Part shown: piece after piece, positions 47,171 through 56,400 of the stretch
Numbering within the stretch: position 1 is the stretch's first letter
How the letters are laid out: every line of letters starts with the position of its first letter
Source: Microglena sp. YARC
Lineage: Eukaryota; Chlorophyta; Chlorophyceae; Chlamydomonadales; Chlamydomonadaceae
Assembly (NCBI GenBank): GCA_022414725.1
Contig: CM039464.1
Coordinates: forward strand, 41,222,655-41,286,654
DNA: 64,000 nucleotides
Direction of reading: 5' to 3'
Translations under genes and position numbers: made by a program
The notes under the pieces: model-generated
Seen by the model: only the letters and a program-made list of their open reading frames with translations
Databases searched by the model: none
What the model was told of the DNA's origin: nothing

Positions 47171-48678
47171 TAATCGAGATCAACCATGCCTCTATACCAC
47201 TTAACTAAAAATTCCTAAGCCCTATCAGAACTCAAACACTTGAAACCCAAACTCACGTAGCTGATGCATACACCTAAAGAGGGAACCAGGGGCACGGTAA
47301 GACAAAGTAGCGACCTCTGTCGAACCACGGAACGCACCCAGGGGTCCCAAGGATCCTAAGGGAGAAAAAATATCCACCAAGATATCATGCCAAAGAACCT
47401 CCACGGCCGCTGGACTAGGGCCAGGACGGCGTCCACTTCGGCCTTTAGCATGGGCGAAGTCCGGCGCTGCGAGACCTGGGATCACAGAAGGTGGGGAAGC
47501 GTTCGGGCGAAGTCGAGATTTGAGGTATGGGAAAAAGGAGACGAGAATGACAGTGCAGCAAGTCGCACCTGGTGCAGAAAATCGCACCAATGGCAGAAAA
47601 TCGCCAATCGCAAGGGCAGAATTCGAAAATTTATCGCTAGGATGCGAAAAGCAGAGCAGAGCCGAGGCATGTAAAGGTCCTAATATCCCGCCGTCGATGA
47701 TCAGTCAATCCCAAGTCCCCCCTCTATCCGCTCGACTCACCCCGGTTGGGGGTAGAGGGAGCAGCACCCGTAGTGGTGCTGACCCATACCCCCTGCTTTC
47801 CTACCACCTCCAGAATCTCCAGGGCCAGACGCGTAGGTCGTCCTCCTCTGGCGAACCCTACGGCAGTGCCGGCGATCCGCCCAGCTTGATCCCGAAAAAT
47901 TTCTCCAGAAGGTAGCACAGAGCCACTAGAGCGCAAGCTCATGCCAGTAGCCGACCGTCGGCTGGGCAAAGCTAAGGGGGCACAGACGACGTAGACATCA
48001 GCAGGGAGCTCGGTCGGCTTGGCAACCTCCGGTAAGCAGGCAGAGCCTCAAACACCGGATATATGATAGCGACGTCAAGGACGCGAGCAGACGAAGACAG
48101 GGTTTCTCCACCGATGTCCAGGCTAGTCGCCGACTTGAGTCTGCACGTCACAGTCATGTACGACAGACGGGAGGAGGCGACAGACGGCAGGGGAGGAAAA
48201 GGAAGAGAAGATGGAGGAATGACTGGGGGGGGTGGCTTCCACGATGGCGGAAGGATCCTCATGACCGTTAGCAGAGGCCGCTGGTCGCGCAATCGTCTAG
48301 CCAATTTGTCGTCATGTCAGGACTTCGGAACTTCCAGAATGAAGCTCGTTGAAGCCAAGTAGAGGACGACGCATAAGATGCATTTCAAAGCAGTGGTACC
48401 ACGATGGACCCAATGACCTATCAGCTTGAATACACTCCAGAGAGTGGACAGGGATGCTTGCGTGAAGCAGACGCGCCAATCTATACACGGAAACGAGAAT
48501 AACGTTACAAGCACAGGAGACCCATTAACAGCCTGTTTCCATAAGACCAGGTTACGGTTATGGATAACCCCGCAAACTGTAGTGCGGCAGTACTCGTAAC
48601 CCGTGTTCTAGCCAGCTTCCTGTCGCGTAACCCCGCTGTACAATTTAGTGTTTCCGATTGTCCCTGAAATCTGGGTTA

Positions 48679-49998
48679 TGGGAAGACCTGGGTTATGTGG
48701 CCCACCACATGCTCCGTAGGCGATGCCATACTATGGAGATATACAATATTGATATTCTCACCCACCTGTTTGATTCTCTTGTACAACCTATCCTGAATTT
48801 TGGCTGTGAGGTGTGGGCTCCTTCTATTCTGAACAACACACTTATCTCAAATGACCATGCTTGTGAGAAATGGCATAGAGGTATACTTAAACAAATGTTG
48901 GGTGTTTGCCAATCTACTACATCTAATATTATCATGGAAGAGCTGGGTAGAACCCCGTTGTGTTTTGCTTGGCTTAAACAAGCTTTGCGCTTCTGGAACA
49001 AGACCATACATAAAGAACCTGAGGATCTCATTAGAATGGCTCTTGAGGAATCTTTTGACTCCAACACTGGCTGGGTTCATGACTTGCGTTGTGCTCTCCA
49101 CAAGCTAGGATCCAGTAAAAACATCAACATTTTGGAGGCTGTCGATGTCGAAGGTATTATGTCTGAAGTTTTTGAGTCATCATGGAGGTTTAAGTACCCA
49201 AGTGACACCAATGCAGTTAGAGACATCCCTGATGAGAGAAGGGTTGGCTTTAAACGCCTCCGATACCAAAAATGGTTCGCAGCCAACAGCAATGATGAGA
49301 ATGGCTTGATTCCCTTTACATCCGCCTTACATAAGCAGGATCAGATTCGTTCTATAGCACAGTTTTAGAATGGGTTCCCATTGGCTGAACACAGAAAGAA
49401 TGAGGGTGGTGGATAGAGCACACATCCCTCGCTCAATGAGACACTGTCAAATGTGTGGGTTCCAAAAACCTGAGGATGAAATGCATATGTTTGAGTGCCC
49501 TTTTTTATAATGATATTCGCCTCCGCTACCAGAAGCTGTTTACAGATATTTATAGGCATGTCCATGAGGATACCAACTTAACCGTATGGAATGTGGGAAT
49601 TCTGCGATTCCACATTCAGAACCTTTATGAATGGAAATGGCACTAAGTCTTTTTGGAGCAACCTAGCCGACTATCTTTCTACTTGTAGAAGAGCAAGACA
49701 GGAAGCCATGGACTGCTTAGTGGCACCGTAATTTATCATCCCTTTTTTTCTTCTTCTTGTGACTTCTCATTTGTTAGCTTCTTACCTCCGCCACTGTAAG
49801 TGGTTGAGATCTGGGTCCGGCTCTAAGGGGTTTAATACCTACGCCACCAAAACGGTGGTTGGGAGTTTGGTTTGTTTGTCCTCGACATACCCCTGATGTA
49901 ATGGGTTTTTTTTGCTTTGTGGGTGCTTTTTCTTTTTGTTTAAAGCACAGAGTCTCATACACCCTCGCGGTGTCAAGTAGACTTTAACATGTAATGTA
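48679..49998 (+). pseudogene. LINE ORF2 3' fragment (post-RT region) with pentamer tail
   Basis: A 5'-truncated non-LTR retrotransposon. The frame 48658-49368 encodes ILTHLFDSLVQPILNFGCEV, the conserved end of the RT thumb region in many LINEs, followed by ~200 residues of the ORF2 C-terminal part. After two frameshifts (near 49365 and in a T run near 49505) comes a C-x2-C-x9-H-x3-C zinc-binding motif (49440-49500) and LYEWKWH stop. It ends with taatg repeats, as expected of LINEs that end in short tandem repeats instead of polyA. It probably inserted into the Harbinger-like element. Confidence 0.75.
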
Positions 49999-50493
49999 AT
50001 GAGATCGTTAAATCAGTTGTTCGACAGCGTGGAAGCGTTGGATTATTTACTCGCCGGCTTGCCTTTCTTGTCTTCAAACGTCTCGCAATGGACGAGATCA
50101 TGTTCTGGCTCCAAGTCGTGGCCCCCGTCCTGTTCCATTTCGTTACCATATCCCAGGAGCTTCTGCTTTTTGAAAATAGGAAGAGACGCCATTATGAGCT
50201 GGAAACGCAGCGAGATCTGTACCAGGTGCGTTGCTCGTTACTGATAAATAGCATTTGTGCACGAATCTGAATTTGCCCCTGATCTCATGCTTTCCAGATC
50301 CTTCTGACGCTTCTGGGCCCAAGGGGCTACGCAAGGAGGGATGGAGTTGATTGGGGAAGTGAAGGGGTCGCGCGGGACTGCACGATCTATACGATTGCAG
50401 CGCTCGCGCTCAACTCCACATGATGGCCGCAAGTGACCGCTGCGGGTTTAATTGCCAGCGTGGAACCATGGCCGATCGGGTTACGCTTAACCG

Positions 50494-50494
<1 letters not shown>

Positions 50495-50523
<29 letters not shown>
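50495..50523 (+). repeat. 29-base polyG run
   Basis: Lies in the right half of the Harbinger-like element, between a ttacgcttaac / gcgtaacc pair. Confidence 0.95.
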
Positions 50524-50524
<1 letters not shown>

Positions 50525-50972
50525 GGTTCAGCGTAACCCCGATCTGCACCGGCACGTCATAAAAATTTGCCGGAAAGTGGTGTACAAGTCGGTCGAGCGA
50601 AGTACAAGTTTTCAAGTGTTACCGATTGCCGAGGACGGTTATGCTCCATAACCCCGGTCTAACCCTCAATTGGAAACAGGCTGTAAGGGGCACCAGTGGT
50701 GAAAGGGGCGGCAGCCTGGAACCTAACAGGGTACAGGCCAGACCGGTGACGCAGCCAACAGGAAGCTGTCACTGAGTCACTCAAGGATGACTCAGTCTAC
50801 GGGAAGCTGTCACTACGGGAAGCTGGCACAGTACTGGCAGAGCCGATAGTTCTAAGGAAGTACATAAGTAGTCACCAAGTCATAAAACGCGTGAGAGCAC
50901 TGCAATTCATGCTGACAGTTGAAAGCGTGTTACAATAAAATCAAATAGTTGCATCTACCGTTGATACATAAA

Positions 50973-51165
50973 TGTAATGACAACGCATGGTGGGGCGTGG
51001 TATTAAGGGATCTCCGTCTTGCGACGGTAGGGAACGGGCTGCTACTTAACCTAGAAAAAGCTACCATGGCGGTTGACAGCGACCGAAAACACTAAATCGC
51101 ACCCGTGGGGGTTTGGACCCGGCACCTACGTCATTCAAGTCGCTCTGCCGGTAATACACACATGA
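50973..51165 (-). mobile_element. SINE-like relative with a different tRNA-like head
   Basis: The left ~110 bp matches the body of the SINE at 57589-57798 (gtaatgacaacgcatggtgg, tgctacttaacctag, ggttgac). The head (51100-51155, minus strand) instead reads GGCAGAGCGACTTG and CCGGGTCCAAACCCCC, resembling a different tRNA A and B box. Probably a separate SINE subfamily sharing the 3' body. Confidence 0.5.
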
Positions 51166-51752
51166 TATAAAATACTTACATCTACCGGTTTCCTGGTAAT
51201 GATATTTTTTCTGCCGAAGACGGCGAGCAGCCAAATTGCTGGCTGAAGCTATGTAACCAAATTCAAGTCGAATACTTGCATCTACCGGTAATACATACAG
51301 GATATACAATTATTCAATCGTCACACTTAATACATCAACAATCAACACAACAATCTAACAGTGCTTACATGCATCCATATTATCATTTATGTATGCATCC
51401 ATTAGTACTACCCGGGCTCCTCTTTCCGGCCTTTATTAGCAGCTTCTAGGCAGATCCTTGAGCCAGCTACTGGGCTGAGCGCCAAGAATGCATCAGAACT
51501 GGGAAGTTGATTGTTTTAGTTTCATGGTGCACTAGGGTTACCGCAACTAAGGGTACCGTTTCATGGTGCAATAGGCGTACCGAAAAATGCCTGTTTTTGC
51601 AGTAGCGTTAGAAAGCTGGTACCGCAGATTCAAGGTGCACTAGGTTGCGTCAGGTTTGGCTGAATAGCCAGTCAAGGGAGCTGCCTAGAAGCTGCTACTC
51701 ATAACTGAAAATAACAGATATGAGTAGTACTTGATATCAGGCCCTCCACAGC

Positions 51753-51956
51753 TTTTGGGCGGAGCCCCCTCTTCAAGGGGGCGGGAGCCCCCAGGGTTAC
51801 CCATTTATCCGTGTGACAGTCTGACCTTCTGACTGAGACGAAGCCTGACACGTCAGCCAACGGTCTCATACCTAACTCGCTTCTGTAGCAACCTAACACT
51901 CCGTTGCGAACAATCTCCGTCAATTTTTAGCGTCGTTGCGACGCTGCATATAACTT
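51753..51956 (-). repeat. Dispersed ~210-bp hairpin-bearing repeat, copy 3
   Basis: Homologue of 29116-29326 and 32341-32552. Confidence 0.75.
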
Positions 51957-52242
51957 ATTTTGTTTCAGAAAGGGGGTCTTCTGGTAGCGATCTGGGATTC
52001 GGTGCCTTTCAAGGTTGGGCTCCTGATATCGATTTGGGTAGGCGGCCAAAAAGGACGGCCCGGGGGGTTGGGGGGAGGGGGACGGGGCCAAGATCCAAGT
52101 TTCATGGTAGCAGAAGGCTTTGCCAAAACATGGTCTCCGGTAGCTATCGCTACTGGTAGAGGTAGGAAAAGACAAGCAATACGCCAAGTCGGCGTGATTG
52201 AGAAAGCTGTCCAAAGGGGGTCCTCAGACAACATCATCAAAA

Positions 52243-52243
<1 letters not shown>

Positions 52244-52273
<30 letters not shown>
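52244..52273 (+). repeat. 30-base polyG run
   Basis: Uninterrupted G run followed by ctaggggggg. Confidence 0.95.
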
Positions 52274-52884
52274 CTAGGGGGGGTACCCCGCATTATAGCC
52301 GGTGGCGGTGGAAGGAGTGTGGCAAGAGTGGGTGGCAAATAAAGGTAGGGGGTAAAAGCTCTGAGGCACCCCGTGGTAGCACTACGATCTGCTAGGGACC
52401 AGATCTTGCAGTACTGATACTCATTAGTAATTGTACTGCCACCAGGGTTTTTCTTGTCGGATTTTCATCGCAGCTTCTTGGCAGCTGCCTGAGCCGGCTG
52501 CTGGGCTGCACCGGAGTATATTAGCACTTCTGGACAGCTGATTAAACCAGCTTCAAGGTGCTCGAGGTTGTGTCTGGAGGTGGAGCTGGCTGGAAGCTAG
52601 AATGACAGGCGGCATGTCTGAAAGCTGACATGACAAGTGTTCCAATTATGCTGCAAGCTCTGGGCTTGATATAGAGGCTGGCTTTGATAGCTGCCTGGAA
52701 GCTGCTGCTCGTGGCCAAAAAGTAAAAGCTATAGCAAGATGCTCTGTTTCTGATTTTGGCTTCACGTAGCAGCTTCCAGTCAGCTCCCTCCCCCGTCCTT
52801 GGAACGAACCTGAAGCTAGCTAATGCGTCTGACAGCTGACATGACAAGTGTTCCAATTATGCTGCAAGCTCTGGGCTTGATATA

Positions 52885-53165
52885 GAGGCTGGCGAATGGA
52901 GCTAGCTGGAAGCTGGCATGACTCAGAGGCTGGCGAATGGAGCTAGCTGGAAGCTGGCATGACTCAGAGGCTGGCGAATGGAGCTAGCTGGAAGCTGGCA
53001 TGACTCAGAGGCTGGCCAATGGAGCTGGCTGGAAGCTGGCATGACACAGAGGCTGGCGAATGGAGCTGGCTGGAAGCTGGCATGACACTGAGGCTGGCGA
53101 ATGGAGCTGGCTGGAAGCTAGCATGACACAGAGGCTCGTGAATGGAGCTAGCTGGAAGGTGCCAT
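52885..53165. repeat. 41-bp minisatellite, ~7 copies
   Basis: Unit gaggctggcgaatggagct followed by agctggaagctggcatgactca, with small variants. Confidence 0.95.
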
Positions 53166-53280
53166 GCGTAGCCCCCGATATCACCTCACAGGTGCCTAGG
53201 TTGCTTCAGGTTTGGATGATTAGAGCGCCCAGGGAGCTGCCCAGAAGCTGCTGCTCGTAGCTGACAATAAGATCTATGGC

Positions 53281-53332
53281 TTGAGGGCTGGAAGCCACGC
53301 CATAAGCCGTTTACTTCTTGGGCTCCTCCGAC
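53281..53332 (-). repeat. Duplicate of LPAAT C-terminal coding end
   Basis: ~58 bp downstream of the true stop a second copy encodes KTSEEPKK followed by TAA. It shares gaagccacgcc and gggctcctcc with the true end. Confidence 0.75.
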
Positions 53333-53374
53333 GTCTTGTTCGGCTTGAGGGCTTGAAGCCACGCCACACGCTGT

Positions 53375-53470
53375 TCACTTTTTGGGCTCCTCCACCTTCT
53401 TTGGATTGCCATCACCCCGCAGCTCCAGGGGCAAGGCGGATGCGATGACCGCGCGAGTCTCTTGGCTTAT
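53375..53470 (-). CDS. LPAAT: LPAAT last exon G
   Basis: Acceptor TTCCACAG, 32 codons including the stop: ISQETRAVIASALPLELRGD ending EEPKK-TGA (53375-53377). Phase 0, following exon F. Confidence 0.8.
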   Translation of the reverse strand: MSQETRAVIASALPLELRGDGNPKKVEEPKK

Positions 53471-56400
53471 CTGTGGAAGTGGTGGTGGTGTGGTGGTGGT
53501 GGTGGGTAGTAGTGGTGGTGGTGTGGGTGGGCGTGAGGGGTAGGTGCGGTGGTGGTAGTAGGGATGGTGGTGTGGGTGGCGTGGGGATGGGGTTGGTTGT
53601 GGTGGTAGGGGTGGAGGTGTGGTGGTAGGGGTTATAGGGGTGGTAGTGATAGGGGTGGTGGTGGTAGGGGACTTGCCATCAGCCTACCAAGGTGGATGCG
53701 ATGACTGCGCTAGTCCCTTGGCTTAGCTATGGTGGTACAGGTGGATTTGAATTTGGAATTGAATTTAGGGGGGAAGGCCGATGCAATGACTGCGCGAGTC
53801 TCTTGGCTTAGCTGTGGTCACAGGTGCATTTTAATTTTAATTTGAATTTTGGGGGAAGGCAGATGCAATGAATGCACGTGTCTCTTGGCTTAGTTGTGGT
53901 GGTACAGGTGGATTTGAATTTGGATTTGGGGGGCAAGGCGGATGCGACCACTGCGCTAGTCTCTTGGCTTAGCTGTGGTGGTACAGGTGGATTTGAATTT
54001 GGATTTGAATTTGGATTTGGCGGGCAAGGCGGATGCAATGACCGCGCGATTCTCTTGGCTAAGCTGTGGTGGTACAGGTGGATTTGAATTTGGATTTGAA
54101 TTTGGGTGGAAGGCGGATGCAATGAATGCACTTGTCTCTTGGCTAAGCTGTGGTGGTACAGGGTGGATTTTGAATTTGGGTTTGGGGGCAAGGCGGATGC
54201 GACCACTGCGCTAGTCTCTTGGCTTAACTGTGGTGGTACAGGTGGATTTGAATTTGGATTTGAATTTGGATTTGGCGGGCAAGGCGGATGCGACCACTAG
54301 TCTCTTGGCTTAGCTGTGGTGGTACAGGTGGATTTGAATTTTGATTTTGATTTGGCGGGCAAGGCGGATGCAATGACTGCACGTGTCTCTTGGCTAAGCT
54401 GTGGTAGTGGTTGTGGTGGTGTCGGTGGGCGTGGTGGTGGTGGTGGTGGTGGTGGTGGTAGGGGCAGTAGGGTGGTGGTGGATGGGGGGTTCTTGGCTCA
54501 GCTGCAGTCACAGGTGAATGAAGGGGGTGCGTGTTGGTACGCGAGCTGGGGTAAGGTGGTGGTGGTGGTGGAGGTAAGAGTGGTGGTAGGGGTCTTGCAA
54601 TCACCCCCCAGCTCCATGTGAGGGCAGGGCTTGTGTGTTTGGTGGTGGGGTGGTGGTGGGGGGGTGGAAGGGGGGATCGTGGTGGTAGGTGGTGGTGGTG
54701 GTGGTAGAGGTGGTGGTGGTAAGGGTGTGGTGGTGGTGGTAGGGTGGTGGTGGTGGTGATAAGGATGGTGGTGGTGGTGGTGGTAAGGGTGGTGGTGTTG
54801 GTGGGTGGTCGGTGTAAGGGTTGTGGTGTTGGTAAGGGTGGTGGTGTTGGTGGTAAGGGTGTTGGTGGTGTTGGTGGGTGGTGGTAGTGGTGGTGGTGGT
54901 AAGGGTGGTGGAAGGTGGTAGTGGTGGTGGGTGGTGGTGGTGATAAGGATGGTGTAGGTGGTGATGGTAAGGGTGGTGGTGGTGGTGGTAGGGTGGTAGT
55001 AGGGTTGTGGTGGTTGGTAGGTTGGTGGTGGTAGTGGTAGGTTGGTAGTGGTGTGGTGGTGGTAAGTGGTGGTGGTGGTGGGTGGTAAGTGCGTGGTAGT
55101 GGTGTGGTGGGTGGTGGTAGTGGTGGTGGTAGGGGTGGTGTGGTGGAAGGGGATTGTGGTGGTGGTGGTAGGGGCGGTAAGGGGGTGGTGGTGGTGGTAT
55201 ATATGATGATGATAATGATGATGATGAGAATGTCTCCACAACTCACTTGGTCGGCCATTTGTCCTTGCGGTTGTATATATATATATTAGCTGCGTGCTGA
55301 CGATGTCCAATCTAGGCTACAGAGAGTGCAGGCAGGGCCCTTCAACAGGCCAAGGTGGTCAAAGAGAGCACCGAGCCCGATGTATGACAGACGTTCCATG
55401 ACTGGAAGGATCTCCCTGCGGTACACTTGATGAGTGAGCGCACACATGCAGGCTGTAGTGCCTCTGATTGGTGATAATGTCTCCACAACTCACTTGGTCG
55501 GCCATTTGTCCTTGCGGTTGTATATATATATATATTTAAGCTGATAATATCTCTAACACTCACTTGTTCAGCCGTCTTTCCTTGTGGCTTGATGGTTGGA
55601 TGGGCCACACATATTGTAAGTCATATTGATATGTTTTGTATTAAGTTGTGTTATATACATATACATACATATACATGGTATACCTGCTGAGTTCTATATT
55701 CCTATTAGACCAAATAGTAAAGGGAGGTTCCCCTTCTCCCCCCTTACTAAAAACATATTAGTCCCTATCAGGGTAATTCAAAGCGCGCGCTTTTGAGCTT
55801 TTGGGCGCTGACTTTTTGACCCCCTCTGCGCTTGGCAGGTTTTTGCAACTCCTTGTGGGCGCTGCAAGCAATTTTTGCGCTAGAAAGCGCAGTTTTTTTA
55901 TTTTCAAATGCGCTAAAGCGCTGGCCAATTTGGCCATTTGAAGTACCCTGGTCCCTATAATCACGAAACTGTTCACTCGCATTCTGAGTGATGACTATCT
56001 AAGTCAATGTGTAGATAGTGCCATTACCCCTATTCCTAAATCCAAAGGATCTCTCACTGAGTATGATAACTGTAGAGGAATTGCGGTTGGATCAGTCCTA
56101 CCTAAAAATTTCTCTATGGTTTTGAATACGAGGGGGACCGATTGGGCCGAAAGCAATGACAAATGTGCCGTCGGCCAATTTGGTTTTCGACCCAATAGGA
56201 GCACTGTGGATGGTGGTTGGTGGTGGTGGTTGGTGGTGGTGGTTGGTGGTGGTTGGTGGACCCAATAGGAGCACAGTGGATGGTGGTTTGGTTTCAGACC
56301 CAATAGGAGCACTGTGGATGGTGGTTGGTGCTGGTGGTTGTTGGTGGTTGGTGGTGGTTGGTGGACCCAATAGGAGCACAGTGGATGGTGGTTTGGTTTC

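Larger units (their letters stand above)
48529..50683. mobile_element. PIF/Harbinger-like DNA transposon inserted in LTR
   Basis: Terminal inverted repeats start CAGCCTGTTTCCA at both ends, with related subterminal ggttatg/cataacc motifs. The target duplication is TAA (48526-48528 and 50684-50686); removing one copy restores the LTR exactly. A 3-bp TWA-type duplication points to PIF/Harbinger (Tourist-like). It carries a LINE fragment (48679-49998) and a short coding-like exon starting MDEIMFWLQVV at 50088 that ends at a possible donor CAG|GTGCG. No transposase was recognised, so it is probably non-autonomous. Confidence 0.7.
45035..50917 (-). mobile_element. Ty1/copia-type LTR retrotransposon, non-autonomous, with nested insertions
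   Basis: Bounded by a 5-bp target duplication GTTGA at 45030-45034 and 50918-50922. LTRs are 45035-45375 (341 bp) and 48419-50917; the right one is also exactly 341 bp after removing a 2155-bp insertion and its 3-bp duplication. In coding (minus) orientation the LTR runs TGTCAGCA...GCTGATA. The internal part (45376-48418) has a Gag-position region, a broken integrase segment (~46890-47170) and a linker-like ORF (46642-46872), but no recognisable reverse transcriptase or RNase H. It therefore probably moved using enzymes from another copy. LTR similarity suggests a fairly recent insertion. It is the intact relative of the hairpin element at 11048-17465. Confidence 0.9.
48419..50917 (-). repeat. 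5' LTR interrupted by a DNA transposon
   Basis: Collinear with 45035-45375 except for the insertion at 48529-50683. Confidence 0.9.
51166..53374. other. Repeat-rich interval 3' of the LPAAT gene
   Basis: No gene recognised. Contains tctaccggtaatac repeats (51150-51310), the dispersed hairpin repeat (51753-51956), a 30-base G run (52244-52273), a ~60-bp direct repeat (52626 and 52831), a 41-bp minisatellite (52885-53165), and a ~58-bp duplicate of the LPAAT C-terminus just after its stop (53281-53330). Confidence 0.55.

Noticed and set aside
54224..55310. Minus-strand ORFs of 212-344 codons rich in Pro, Thr and His
   Set aside because: Translations of the GGT/ACC simple repeat; three overlapping frames are open because of composition only.
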